Below, one piece after another: positions 1 through 11,790 of a stretch of DNA of 64,000 nt. Source of the stretch: Rhynchospora pubera (Eukaryota > Streptophyta > Magnoliopsida > Poales > Cyperaceae). The DNA is taken from NCBI GenBank assembly GCA_028095005.1, contig CM051460.1:72579676-72643675 (forward strand), given 5' to 3'. Made by a program: the position numbers and the translations under genes. The notes under the pieces are model-generated. The model had not been told where the DNA came from. It did no database searches and saw only the letters and a program-made list of their open reading frames with translations. Numbering within the stretch: position 1 is the first letter of the stretch; each line of letters opens with the position of its first letter.

Positions 1-137
1 TAGCACCGAGCATTTTTGTTACATCCCTTCTGAACCCTTGTACTATCTATTGAAGACGTACATTTTCTCTTTCCTTTTTTTTTAATGGATCCATCGATTT
101 TCTATTTAATGCATCATACTGATCATACTCAAACATG

Positions 138-146
138 CATATATAC
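138..146 (+). promoter_or_regulatory. Possible TATA box of the WAT1-related gene
   Basis: The sequence catatatac lies about 40 bases before the ATG at 186 and is followed by a pyrimidine-rich tract (ctccctttctcctttct), a usual plant core-promoter arrangement. It would imply a very short 5' UTR. TATA-like strings are frequent in AT-rich plant DNA, so this is only a candidate. Confidence 0.35.
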
Positions 147-185
147 TCCCTTTCTCCTTTCTAACTCCGGCCTCTAGTCAATTTG

Positions 186-3100
186 ATGGAAGAAGAGCAA
201 AAGGAAGAAGTTGGATTGGAGAGATGGAAACCAGCAGTGTGCATGGTTTTTGTTCAGGCTTTTATGACTGGCATGATACTTCTCTCAAAGATCGTTATCA
301 CTGAAGGCATGTTCATTTTTGCACTCCTCACATATCGGAGCCTTTTTGGTGCTCTTTTCATTCTCCCTTTTGCTTTCTTCTTGGAGAGGTACGTAATTTA
401 AAAATCCTTTCTTTTTTTTCCGCTCTGTTCTAATTTTAGTTATATAGATTCAGTCAAATAGCTTCCTGATTTTATGTTATAGGCTATTTGTTTGAGTAAA
501 ATATTTCCTATGCTATCATGGAATTTACATATATTGTGTTACAATTAATTATATATTGCATAGCTAGGGAACCTGTATACAATTTATGCTACATTTATAG
601 CATTTCGTCAAACAACATATACACTATAAACTTTTAACAAGAATTTTAAAATTTTCTAATTACTTTGTATATTTATTTTTATTTTACTAATAAATTTGTT
701 TCCCTAAATGCAGGGGTGCCTGGAAAATGCTGTCATTGAGGTCGGTTGGCTGGATATCCTTGAATGCCTTTCTTGGGTTAGTTAATCTATTAATTATTTA
801 CCAAAACATGGTAATGGTAAGTTTTATTATTTGTTCTTGAGAAAGTACAAATATCACAATCGCCGAAACAGATATCCACCGCCCTACTTTTTTGTGTTTC
901 CGAAAGATACGACATCTTATTTTAGCCAACCGAAGTCATGCATGGTTCCGAATTTCTTTTTTAAGCGAAAAGGAATTAAATCTGTTTATTAACTTAATTA
1001 TACAGAATTAGAATTCTTGGTAATACTCACTTACTCGGTGATCCAACCATTATATCCACTAAATCATGGATTGAAATTTAAGGCCCCGATCAAAATGTTT
1101 TTTACACGGGATTTTTTTTTCATTTCAATTGATTTCGCAGGATTTCGTTAGATCTAATTAAATTGGAATTCCAATCAAATGATACCAAATCCGTTCATTT
1201 TTATCACAAATTTTCTCATGAAATGAAATCCATGTTTAAAAAAAATAGTATTTTGATCAGGCGGCCCTAAAATATACAAAAGAAGGCTAAAATATGGGGT
1301 GGACAATGGATTCGGCGTCACAAGAAAATAAAATAAACGGACCGGTATTTGTATTTGGAATCCATATTTGGGCCAGGCGCTGGATTTGAATGTACAGCCC
1401 CAATTAAAATATAAAGGCCCTTGATTTGGAGGAGGAGATGGAAGTTGGGTTTTAGAGGCATTTACAAAACTCAGTCATAAAACGCAAAATATTGCTTATT
1501 ACTTTATTAGGTAGAAGTATTGTTCATAATTCCAAAATTTGTATGTCCAATCTCCAAGGCACGTATCTTGTCGCACATGCATTCAGTGAATGAATGTACG
1601 GTGTACCGCGCAAGCTCTTTACAATAAATTTTTTTCCCACTAATTTAGTATTTTTAATGGTGTATCGCACCTTTTTTTTTTTTGTGACAGATATGCAATT
1701 CCAATGGGCTTGTATTACTATGGGCTCCAATATACAACCTCTTCTTATTCTGTTATTTTCACAAACGTAATTCCCATTGCGACGTATATTCTTGCTCTCA
1801 TTTTCAGGTATAATTAATTAACTTGATTTCTTTAGGAATTTCTGGTTGAAACGATAATATTTTCAGCAAACCCAAATATTTATTTAAACTAATGTTAGAT
1901 TTATTCTTTGAATTTATATTTTAAAAAAATGTAAAATAAAAAGGTCTTTTAAAGGAATGTTTACTAAAAGTTTGAAGTATAAATAAAAAATAAAGAGGCC
2001 AATCGAGCCAACAAAAGAACTGCAAATAATCTCTGCAAGGTGTAAGCATAAAGAGTAACTCCCAATTAAAATAACTTATGACACATCCAAATTTAAAGAT
2101 TAGGAGGACAATTTTCCAAATTAATTAGATTTGAGGGTATGATTTTCTCAATGATCATGTCCTTGAGCAACAGTTATGACAAGAGGATAGAAGGTCAGCT
2201 ATGTCATCATTAAATTAATCAAATCATAGTTTATAACTTATTTCAATATTTTGGCATTTCAATAATATCCACAAAATTTAGCAGAATGATTATAACTTTA
2301 TAAGATTCCATTTAATGTATACTCGTATATAATGGAAATTAAATTAAAGACTAAATGATAAAAGGCTCTTCCTGTTTTCTGTTGCTTGTTTACAGGATGG
2401 AGACATTAAGACTTTGCACTCCTCCAGGAAGCGCAAAGTTTATTGGTGCATTAATTTGTTTCGGAGGCACAATGCTTGTTAGCCTGTACAAAGGAAGACC
2501 CTTGCACTTGTGGCCTACTGTTATAGGAAGACACCACCAAGTTTTGCAGCAAAATATTTCACGAACCCATCAAGTATACGGTACAATTTTATTAGTTGGA
2601 AGTTGCTTTAGTTTCGCTTGCTGGTACTTACTTCAGGTAATGTTTAACTTATTTTCTTTCGCATATATAGTTGGATTGAATTTCTCTTTGATAATTAAGT
2701 CAACAAAATCAACGGCTTCTATTCATATTTGACAGTCGAAGGTTCTAAAAGTATATCCATACAAGTATTGGTCGTCAATGATGACATGCTTACTCGGGGG
2801 CATTCAAACTGGATTAACAGGTGTAATTGTGAAAAGAGATAGAAAAGCATGGAAATTAGGATGGGATCTACAATTGCTCACCATCCTTTACTCTGTACAT
2901 CTCTTAGCTTTTTCCATTAAATCATATTTTGGTATACAACATTTTGCGATGACCGCAATAACCTTACCCTTACTATAGTAGTATGACTTGGTAGACCGCT
3001 ATGCTGCTAAGATAAAAGTGTCGCTATAGCTGTATTTATTAGCATACCACAATACTACTTTAAAAAAGGATCTTTTTTTAACGTTTTATTTCTTATTGTG

Positions 3101-4266
3101 TCTAAATTAATAAAAATTTATGACATATAAATGCATTTAGTGGTATTTTAGTGAAATATAACTACGCAATTTTCTATTTGCTGATATATAATTAATATTA
3201 CGAATATATCTTTGACATATAATGTCTGCATATACGAACTGCATATTAAACTAAACTATTAAAATATATATAATGTAATAAGATATTTAATTTTTAACTA
3301 AAAAATGTATCTGATGTATATGATCCCATAGCGGTCGCTATACGCTATCTGCTATGACTTGAGGTTGTCCACTATGAACTCGCTATCTATTATTTAAACC
3401 TTTGGTAAAACAAAATAATCATGTATTGATGCTAATTCTATCTTTATTGTTTGTTTGAAAACTAGTTTAGCGGTGCATGCAAATCAGGAATTTTATATTT
3501 TAACCTAGAAATAACTAAGTTTCACTCTTAAGTCTTAAGCACAACCTACTCCTATAGTGTACTCCGTGTAGAGTATTGATCCTTTAACAATTACAATAGT
3601 TAGCCAGCCAGACAATGTGTATAATTAACAGCAATTTGTATTGTTTTGAAAAAAATTTAGGGTGCTTTTGCTACAGCGGTCAAGTATTGCTTGAACTCAT
3701 ACGCTGTTCAAAAGCGTGGACCTAGCTATCCTCCAATGTTCAATGCGCTTTCGGTTCTCTTCACGACGTTTTTTGGCTCTTTATTACTGGGTGATGATAT
3801 CACAATCGGAAGGTAACTGTAGGCCATCATTAACTTCCTTTTCATTTAAAAAGTCACAGCTATTTTTCTTGGGATAATTTTGAAAATGCGATAGATGCAA
3901 GATATGTTATGTTAAAAACAATTTGAAATTATTTTTTTTTAGAAAAACTAATAGAGGCTGTCTAGTGCATAAAGGGTAAATTATTGATGCTATCTTTGTG
4001 ACTATGTCAGTGGAAGACTGCACGGAGTTTAACAGCAAATTTAGATTCATTAATTTGTCCATAGAAATTTCCAATTTATTGTGTTTTGACCATTGCAAAT
4101 TAATATGTACTTTGTGAAGCATACATTACAGTTTTTTTTTTTGTTCTTTCACCATTGCAGTATCTTGGGTGTAATCTTAATCATTGGAGGGTTGTACCTA
4201 TTTCTTTATGGGAAGGGAAAAGACCTACATCGTGGAGACGATACAGAGGAAAAATCAGCTGTCTAG
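186..4266 (+). CDS. WAT1-related (nodulin MtN21-like, EamA/DMT family) transporter, 7 exons
   Basis: Membrane transporter of the plant WAT1/UMAMIT family; members move amino acids or auxin-related compounds across the plasma membrane or tonoplast. The substrate here cannot be told. Exons: 186-388, 714-776, 1691-1807, 2396-2636, 2736-2894, 3661-3812 and 4161-4266. All introns are GT-AG and the phases agree, giving 1041 nt and 346 aa, slightly short for a family usually of 350-400 aa. Family signatures are visible: WKPAVCMVFVQAFMTGMILL at the start, SLYYYGL-type text (MGLYYYGLQYTTSSYSVIF), IFRMETL, GGTMLVSLYKG, the second EamA half (CFSFACWYLLQ) and a short hydrophilic tail ending in KSAV. About ten hydrophobic helices are expected and most can be seen. 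ATG 186 is chosen because it opens the conserved N-terminus. Introns 2 and 5 carry MITE-like insertions. A working gene is likely. Confidence 0.93.
1082..1267. mobile_element. PIF/Harbinger-type MITE in intron 2 of the WAT1-related gene
   Basis: Inverted terminal repeats ggccccgatcaaaat and attttgatcaggcggccc enclose 186 bp. The element is flanked on both sides by the 3-bp direct repeat taa (1079-1081 and 1268-1270), the target duplication typical of PIF/Harbinger elements. The arms extend imperfectly inward (a tract reading tttcattt pairs with gaaatgaaa). No coding capacity. Confidence 0.75.
2985..3395. repeat. MITE-like insertion in intron 5 of the WAT1-related gene
   Basis: The two ends contain inverted, GC-richer motifs (accgctatgctgct and cgctatagctg on the left, cccatagcggtcgctatacg on the right) around an AT-rich centre, which suggests an old non-autonomous DNA transposon. 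Boundaries and target duplication could not be fixed by eye. Confidence 0.4.
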
Positions 4267-4422
4267 CACACCATATATTTTCCTCCTCATTACCTGCAAA
4301 TAAGAGTGAAGGATTGAAAACATTTTCGTAAAACAATAATTATAAAGGTATTAGTTTGTTCACTTTTACTTGTGTAGATTAGTTGCGTGCAATTTTGGGC
4401 CAGTTTTCACGAGCTTCCTTAT

Positions 4423-4563
4423 GGGTGTGTTTGGATCGTTAGAAGAAAGAAGAAGAAAAAAAATTATAAACAATTCAAACTCTTCATAAAGTTACACACT
4501 TCCCAATACTTCTTTTCACTTCTTCCCTTCTTCCCTTCTTCCCACACCTATCCAAACACACCC
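4423..4563 (+). mobile_element. Tourist-like MITE, family A (gggtgtgtttggatcg ends)
   Basis: A 141-bp element with terminal inverted repeats gggtgtgtttgga and tccaaacacaccc. It is flanked by the 3-bp duplication tat (4420-4422 and 4564-4566). The interior is a purine-rich (gaagaa)n arm, the core attataaacaattcaaact, then a pyrimidine-rich (cttccc)n arm. The same core recurs at 5.1, 5.3, 5.5, 11.4, 13.2 and 30.9 kb, defining a local family. Confidence 0.85.
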
Positions 4564-5028
4564 TATATGTATAACGCACTCACTAGATCATTAATTTTCA
4601 CCTTGTTAAATTATTGAACTATGACTATATATAAACTTTTCATCAAAAAAAAAATTTTTTTAAAAAGAGAGAACTAGAAATTTCCCCACGGTTTTGCCGT
4701 TTGGGCCACCGCTATTGGATGTGAATATGTGATCATGTGATTAGCTTTCTTGGGCATGTTTATATGTTTCTGTATTTTATATGTAAAGAATTAGATCATG
4801 AAATTATAATTTTGCATGAATGAGGGACCATTCTGAAAGTTTATGTGGTTTTCATCGACATGGACCCACCATCGCAAAATATTAAGCAGAGAAAATGTGA
4901 CTTGGATATTTTTATTAATAAAAAAACAATTGGATCGGTAGATGTTACTCTGTGGTTGAATGCTGGTGTTTTTAGTGATGCTAAGGATATAGCCAACAAA
5001 AATAAAACGCCTCTTAGTCTTAGTAAAT

Positions 5029-5594
5029 CCCAATGACCGAAAATGCGTTGGATCGTTGGAAAAAAGAAGAAGAAGAATGAAGAAGAAGAAAAAAAAAATT
5101 ATAAACAATCCAAACTCTTCACAAAGTTACACACTTCCCAATACTTCTTCCCGCTTCTTCCCTTCTTCCCACACCTATCCAAACGCACCCTATGGGCAGT
5201 GGGCCTGTGAGATGCTTCTCTGCATAGAGGGGCAGTTTGGATGCATTGAGAATTCGAGGAATTTCAAATTCCTACCTCCAAATTTATTATAAACAATCCA
5301 AACTCTTCACAAAATTACACATTTCTCAATAAATTTATGCCTAGGAATAGAATCCCAATGACCGAAAATGCGTTGAATAAAATTCTCTATGGGCAGTGGG
5401 CCTGTGAGATGCTTCTCTGCATAGAGGGGCAGTTTGGATGTGTTGAGAATTCGGGGAATTTCAAATTCCTACCTCTAAATTTATTATAAATAATCCAAAC
5501 TCTTCACAAAGTTACACATTTCCTAATAAATTCATACCTAGGAATAGAAAATTTTCCAAATTCTTCAAATTCCTAAGCGATCCAAACGGCCCCA
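5029..5594. repeat. Tandem duplication of a MITE-containing segment
   Basis: The block beginning cccaatgaccgaaaatgcg at 5029 recurs at 5354. The segment gggcagtgggcctgtgagat, with the ggggcagtttggat MITE end after it, occurs at 5194 and again at 5391, 197 bp apart and nearly identical. The right-hand copy runs to a matching inverted end, gatccaaacggcccc, near 5593. Unit 1 carries an additional family A MITE (5044-5190) that unit 2 lacks. Confidence 0.8.
5044..5190 (+). mobile_element. Tourist-like MITE, family A, decayed left end
   Basis: It has the same (gaagaa)n, attataaacaatccaaactc, (cttccc)n organisation as the copy at 4423. The right end atccaaacgcaccc followed by tat is intact; the left end has shrunk to tgcgttggatcg. 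It sits inside unit 1 of the tandem duplication. Confidence 0.75.
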
Positions 5595-6156
5595 TAATTC
5601 TTTTTCAGCTTTTGCGGCATGAGAAAAGCCACAGGTGATCGAACCGTAGAATATTTTTCTGTGTTTGTTCTGTGCAGCTATTAGAGTGCAGTAAGATAAT
5701 CCTTGATAAAAGGGTATTAACCTTCTAATCAGGAGTTCATCCATTTCTTTAAACTTAATCTGGATCATTGATTGTTAAAATTTGAATTGATTTGTGGTTG
5801 GATGGAAATTTCTAGATAAAATTGTATTTAAGTGTTGTCTTTTTCATTTAAAATAGAAACATACAGGTAATTTATTTTGTGTTCACAAATTTTCCAAATG
5901 AAAATTTGCCTAAATCAATTGTTTCCTCCTAAAAATTCAATTATCCCGTGCAACAGGTTTGGGTGCCTGTATATTAAAATAGTATCGACCCGCTACATTT
6001 CATTCACACGTGTTCATTGCATATCGATGCTCATGACGCTTGTATAATTAGCTTCATGAGAAAAAGCAAAAGCTTTCTTCATTTGCTTGTCCCTCGGAAT
6101 TGGAAATTGCTGCCGAACGGTAAGCACGCGTCTCCCTCCTTTCAGCATCTCCCTCC
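5595..6156. other. Intergenic, no recognised feature
   Basis: AT-rich sequence with no open frame resembling a known family and no clear repeat structure. Confidence 0.6.
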
Positions 6157-6330
6157 CCGGAATGAAATCCAGGACCGTGCAGCGCAGGAATCACAGCCGT
6201 CTGATTTAATCTCAATGGTAAAGAGAACTCCGTGTATGTAACTAGATTGATAGGCCCGAACCGTCCAGATCAGATCGGACAGTTCGTAGGCTGCGCTGGA
6301 CGGTCTCGCACGAGAGCGGATGGGGATTCC
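6157..6330 (-). mobile_element. Foldback repeat element, copy 1
   Basis: A GC-rich island inside AT-rich DNA. Imperfect inverted arms run from gaccgtgcagcgcag and gccgtctgat on the left to the complements of gaccgtccagcgcag and tccgatctgatc on the right. Its reverse complement matches the element at 27650-27840, with the shared core gggcctatcaatctag and catttc/cgg text at the edge. The two are therefore one dispersed family inserted in opposite orientations. No coding potential. Confidence 0.65.
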
Positions 6331-6686
6331 TCCCTCCCCTCCCTTCCCTTCCTTTCTTCACGAGTATATGTCTCCTCTTCTTTACCTTTACTTTTTCTGC
6401 TCTCAAAAGTAGATACATCAGTTAGAACTTACACAGTAGTACTTATGCATGTTTTAAATAATATTTGACATATAGTGTAAACATAAATTTTTATATATAA
6501 AAATACAATATACTGTAAATGAACACCTGCAGATTTGTTTGCATAAAATTAAATATGCCGTTTAAAACATAGTCAGAAAATTCCGAGAGGTTATAATGAT
6601 ATGCGCCTCCTATAAAGCTAGGAACAGAAAATTGAGATTAATTTTTTTTTAAATCTATTTAATTGAGTTAATATTACCAAGCCTAT

Positions 6687-6720
6687 GGGGGGGGGGGGGG
6701 GCAAAAAAAAAAAAAAAAAA
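6687..6720. repeat. Homopolymer pair: G15, C, A18
   Basis: Fifteen G residues (6687-6701), one C, then eighteen A residues (6703-6720). Runs this long are prone to polymerase and sequencing length error, so the exact counts should not be trusted. Confidence 0.9.
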
Positions 6721-7892
6721 CTTCTACATGGGCCTTTACTGTAAAATTGATTTGTCAGCTTTGATGCAGTTTTAAGAGATACCGGACAGATTTGCCTAGC
6801 CATGGTCCTATGCATTACAGTACCTTCTTCAGTTGTAGCTGATGCCATATCAGCTGATTTGCCTATATGTTTTTCTAATTTTAAGAATTGTTTTTTATTG
6901 CATTCAAAATCAGTAAGGACCAAAGCCCAAAAATGTGTGATATGAATAATAGGAACCTTGAAGCCTTTAATTAAGAAATTGATACAGATCGTTTACACTT
7001 TGGGCCCACAGTTTCAGATCTCTTCCATGAATTTAAAACGGAGCGTAAGAGTCTGGATGCAGAATTATTGTTTTAGAGAGTCAACTCCGGGACCCATTTC
7101 TGACACAACATTTTAACACCTGAAACAAGGATTGTCAAATCTGAAAGACTGAAACCTCTTCCCTTGTATTCAAAGCAAAAAGGAACGCACAACCACAGGG
7201 GGAAGAGCTACATTATGACTAGATAAACTTTCTGATTTCACTATGCCAGAAAATATGCCTGTAGTAAAGTTTACTAAAAAATGATGCGCCCCAGCGTAAA
7301 TTTTTACATTTCTATACGAACAGAAATTATTTGATGTTAATTAAGATTATATACTTATTATTTTATCTTAATCTAAATTATTTTGCTCGTCCATGCAGGA
7401 ACGAAGGAAAACGTTTCAAAACAAACTCAACGCTTTAAAAGAGTAATAAATGTAAAAGAATTTAATCCAATTGGTAAATTCATCATGTGAAAAAGAAAGC
7501 AATCCCCAAGTCAATGTTAGAGATAGCAGAAAAGGAACTTACAATAAAATGACAATTGTCTGAAAGCTTTGGCCTAAAAACCACCATGAAATGAAATTTA
7601 ACTAGTTTTATCTACTTACCACTGTTACCAGAATAACAGTGAAAAAGACATTGTGATCTTGAATGAGCATTCAGCTGTACATTGAAAAAGAAGAAAAAAA
7701 TGCCAACCTAATGTTGTACAATGTAAAACTCCCAGCTATTACATGGTTCCCAATTATTAGTCCTTATTTTTCTACTGAGGAACAAGTCTTCCCAATCTCC
7801 ATGAAAAGAATTAGGACGGTAATCAACACACCTTGAATTTTCTTTACAATTACATTGAACTGGTAAAAAGAAAAATTATGAAAAAAAAATTA
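6721..7892. other. Intergenic; includes the probable 3' UTR of the minus-strand gene at 7893
   Basis: No coding region supported. The part just below 7893 lies downstream of the stop codon of the membrane-protein gene and should hold its 3' UTR and polyadenylation site. On the minus strand it is AT-rich with several AATAAA-like strings, none clearly favoured. Confidence 0.5.
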
Positions 7893-8855
7893 TCAAGGAA
7901 TGGAAGAAACCTCTGCCTTGCGTTGCATCCTTCTCAATTCCAACCAGCCCAAGAACCTATACACCTTCCCAAACACATTGAAACAAATTAACCCCAATAC
8001 TCCAATACAAACAACTCTGCAATTGACCCACTCGGGGCTGGCTCGAATCAAAAATACTGAATCGAATGCGACAAAAAACCAACTTAATCCTTCCAATGTA
8101 TTTCTGATAACCACACTAATCCTCTCCTCCCCGTAAATTCTGCAAACCATCCTTGAACATAGTGCAAAAATTATAGACAAGGTCGTTCTTGACAAGCCTC
8201 TGTAAAATGCCGACTTGCCGCCAACAATCAAAGGCTCATTTCTACACACACATGACGTGCATTCCCCCGAAAGCCGGGAACCCATTAACGCATCCAGCCC
8301 GGTATAGTATGGGAGTATAACTGCATCTACATACAGGCTTGCGTGCAGTATGCCAGATACAGTAGACGCCTCGAGAACTGCATATCTAAGGTCTTGGTCG
8401 GCCTCATTTCGGAATGCGAGTGCAGAAACTTGGAGCAGGAGTAATATTGCAGGTCCCACATGTGCAATTGGGAATATAGTATTGATCCTCTGACCCTTGG
8501 CTAGGATTAGGAGTACCAGCGGGAGTAAAATTGGCCCCGACGGTACCAAGTATTTCCTCTTTCGAAGGATTAGATTATTGGGTACACCTCGTTTGGTTGT
8601 GGTGAGGTCTACAAGGGTGAAAAATGTGGTAGCCATGAAACAATAAGTAATGAATATGAGTACTACTAGGTCTATAAATGCGGGGTAGTCGCCGACATAG
8701 TTGCTGTCACAGAAGTAATGGTAGGGGCAATTGAGGAAATCTGTGGTTTCCTCTACTTGCCATCTAGTACATTTGAGAATTGAGGTCTTGATATCATGGA
8801 AAGCCCATTCATGGTGCGCCGGCATTTCATCGAGCATGTACTGTGCATAGTCCAT
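7893..8855 (-). CDS. Intronless multi-pass membrane protein, unknown function
   Basis: A 320-aa open frame with no intron. The N-terminal 60 residues are hydrophilic and rich in Cys and aromatics (CPYHYFCDSNYVGDYP, residues about 43-58). About seven hydrophobic segments follow, at roughly residues 60-85, 103-122, 128-150, 165-185, 222-240, 250-275 and 282-305, and then a basic tail (LELRRMQRKAEV). A second Cys cluster (CTSCVC) lies in the loop between segments 4 and 5. Paired Cys motifs in two loops suggest disulphides or metal binding on one face. I do not recognise the family. Length, clean topology and lack of competing frames support a real gene. The ATG is the first in the frame, with a TC-rich stretch upstream on the coding strand that fits a 5' UTR. 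Confidence 0.8.
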   Translation of the reverse strand: MDYAQYMLDEMPAHHEWAFHDIKTSILKCTRWQVEETTDFLNCPYHYFCDSNYVGDYPAFIDLVVLIFITYCFMATTFFTLVDLTTTKRGVPNNLILRKRKYLVPSGPILLPLVLLILAKGQRINTIFPIAHVGPAILLLLQVSALAFRNEADQDLRYAVLEASTVSGILHASLYVDAVILPYYTGLDALMGSRLSGECTSCVCRNEPLIVGGKSAFYRGLSRTTLSIIFALCSRMVCRIYGEERISVVIRNTLEGLSWFFVAFDSVFLIRASPEWVNCRVVCIGVLGLICFNVFGKVYRFLGWLELRRMQRKAEVSSIP

Positions 8856-11338
8856 CTTATTCTAAATAATGTCAGTAGGGTCTCTTTAACCATGTCTCTG
8901 GGAAGCTCTTCTCTGTACAGGTGGTTTCATATATCCCCTTTTTGTAGTTTCTCTCTCTTGCTTTCTATTTTCTATGACTCTTTCTCTCTCTGTTTGTTGT
9001 GATGGTGTTGTAGCTTGAAGGGGGTAAGAGAAGCAAGATGGAGAAGGTCCAACTGATGGGTCTTTTGTTCTTAAGAGGGGTATTTTGGTCAAATACCTGG
9101 CCAGAGAAGAGTTGCAAGGTTTTGCTGTCATGGTGGTTGAGTGGAGAGGGAGAGGTTGAAGGTGTGCTTGACTTTATTTCTAAGTTAATACATCAGCTTG
9201 ATTGGTCCAATTTGGGTTATTGGGTACCTATTCTCTCTTTTTTTTGGATCGTATTTACTTAATTTGGTTTTCCTGTGGCGCTTTTCAGTAAAGTATCTGT
9301 GTTGTTCTTATAAATTTGCTCTAGGGAATTATATTGGGACTTGGGAATTTCATTTGGTTATCTTCATAATTTAATCTCTATTATAACATTTGAAGTACTT
9401 GCCTGTGGTATCTATGTTTAGCTTTATTGATTTAATGTTTTGTGGAATATGAAATTTATGCAACGTATTAAATCATGTGAATTTTATTCAATAAAATTAC
9501 AACTTGTGACGAAGGATCTGAGTGGGAAAATGTCAATGATTTGGAACAAATTAGAGAATATACGACATGAATAATTGCACATGGTTCCATACATGCTAGC
9601 GCCAAAGAAGGACTAACATTGGAATATGTAAGCGCAATGTGAGTAATTCCTTTATAATTATAGGTGGATAATTATTTTAAAAGTTAGTTAAGGTAGGTGT
9701 GGAGCAGGTTTTGTGAGAGAGAAGTTTACCTTCAGACGCAATAACATGGCTCATTCTTTTCTTTGAATAACTTAATTATTCATATTATATGTTACGTATG
9801 ACCCTTCTATTTTTAAGTGCATGATTGATTGCTGCTTCTAAGATTAAAACATTATTATTCTTTCCCTTATGACTTTGTCAGCTATTGGTTCTTATCCTTT
9901 CCATATTGCATTAAATAATTCATGAGAGAAGCACAATTAGACAAGAATCGAGTTATAAGAAAATTCTCTATGTTTTATAAATTGTACTTTTATTTTGTCA
10001 AAAGGACTATCAAAATAATAACCTGACATCACTTCCAAGAAGCATTTTTGGTGAATATAAACTTTAAAATAATTGAGTGTAGGTTTTTAAGATATGAAAA
10101 AATAAATTGTGTTGGATAGTACATGTAGATTAGTAGATAAGAGTTTGATTTTGGTTAGTTGAGCTGTATTTTGTCTTACATAGTGTATAATACAAGGAAG
10201 AAACTCAGAAAACATATATATAATTTTTCAATTGGATCCGATGTGAACTAGGAATATAGGTTTATAAACAGTAGGTGACAACAACTTGTGGGTCTGAAAC
10301 AAGAGCAGGTGTGGTACGCCAGTCGGACGTATTGAAATCAATAAATGAGTTGCATAATTTTGGCTGCTATATCTAATAATCTTGGTAGTTAGCTATTGTT
10401 TTTTCCGAAAATTGTTGTTAGCATTAATTAGCTAGTTTTGTATAATTGTCATGTGTTTAATGATCAATTTAATTATATACTGTTCATGATATTAATGAAT
10501 TGGTGCGTACTATGAAAAATGCTGCGAACAGGGAGGTTCGATTTTTCATTTTCTTACTAATTAATTGAGAGAAATCAATAATGAATATTGGCACGCCAGT
10601 ACTTAGATTATTTAGATACTAAAAAGTTGTATTAAACTTTGTAGCATATATATTCAAATCCAAACAACTCGGAAAGAATCGATTTCTGTTGTTTTTTCTC
10701 TTTTTTTTTTAATCTTTGTTCATCATGAATATATGTGGATAACATGACGAGAAACTATTTGCTCTATCGGCACATGCTTATGTATTTTTTTAAATCTTTT
10801 TATTTAGTTTAGAGTGGAATAAGGACATTATATATCTTATCTAATTATTATCATCTATCATCAATTAGCAAAAACTGTAGATGAACAATACCAATCCTTT
10901 TTGAAAGCTTTATTCTGTAGATGCCCATCTCTCTACAACAAAATAAAAAGAATAATAATAAAAAAAAAAGAGCCAGAGAGAAGAAATTATACATTATGAA
11001 GGAATTTTACCCTTGTCCAAGTGGGGCTAAGGTCAACTAGCTTAAACATGATTACAACGGGGCACTCGTGGTCAAATTGGATCCAAAAAAATAAACTAAA
11101 ATAAGAAAAGCAATAGATAAAGGAACAGTGCATAAATAAAGGGGAAAACAGAGGGTTCGAGCTTGGACACGGAAAGCTTTATGTCTGTGATTATGAGATT
11201 ACGAGTACATAATTACATTGATTATTTAGGTCGAATAAAGGGGAAATGTTTACAAGTCATAATGATGGTAGAATAAGGACTCAACTCAGGGAATAATTCC
11301 AGCTCTAACTCCTTCAAAGTACTTGCCGCATGTACAAT
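8856..11338. other. Intergenic, no recognised gene
   Basis: The first 250 bases hold the promoter and 5' UTR of the minus-strand gene at 7893-8855 (GAGA-type repeats on its coding strand near 8940-9000). The rest is AT-rich, with no long open frame and no clear inverted or direct repeat detected by eye. Confidence 0.55.
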
Positions 11339-11496
11339 GGGTGCGTTTGGATCGTTGGAAGAAAGAAGAAAAAGAAGGAAGAAGAAGAAGAAGAAAAAAA
11401 ATTATAAACAATCCAAACTCTTCACAAAGTTACATACTTCCCAATACTTCTTTTCACATCTTCCCTTCTTCTCTTTTCCCACACCTATCCAAACGG
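11339..11496 (+). mobile_element. Tourist-like MITE, family A, right end interrupted
   Basis: The left end gggtgcgtttggatcg, the (gaagaa)n arm, the attataaacaatccaaactc core and the (cttccc)n arm all match the copy at 4423. The right inverted repeat stops at ccaaacgg, where a different sequence beginning caggggtgtcaacgg takes over. The next element therefore appears to have removed or interrupted the end. Confidence 0.75.
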
Positions 11497-11790
11497 CAGG
11501 GGTGTCAACGGCACCATTTTTGACGTTATGCCGTTTCGTTTATATTAAACGGAACGGTTTGTGGCATGAAATTTTATATCGTTTTCTAAACGAAACGGTA
11601 TGTGGCACAGTTGGTTATACCGTTTAGACCGTTTCAATCCCATTTCAAACCGTTTTATGTGTAATTTCTAAAGTGGAACGGTTGATGGCACAGAAATCTG
11701 TTTCGTTTAATAAACGGAACGGTAAATGGCATACCGATTTCGTACCGTTTTTAAGTGGCACGATAACGGTAGGGGGCGAAACCGTGGTCG
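11497..11790. mobile_element. hAT-like non-autonomous element, probably truncated
   Basis: It begins aggggtgtcaacgg, a typical hAT terminus, and is filled with direct and inverted copies of aaacggaacggt/accgtttcgttt text, as in the elements at 14744 and 18433. No matching right terminus or 8-bp target duplication was found, so the right boundary is approximate. Confidence 0.5.

Noticed and set aside
4387..4617. ORFs across the family A MITEs (4387, 5056, 11323, 11337)
   Set aside because: They translate the (gaagaa)n and (cttccc)n arms of the MITE; low-complexity and repeated with each element.
9038..9262. Plus-strand 74-aa ORF upstream of the membrane-protein gene
   Set aside because: Hydrophobic composition in T-rich DNA with no family match, overlapping the promoter of the opposite-strand gene.
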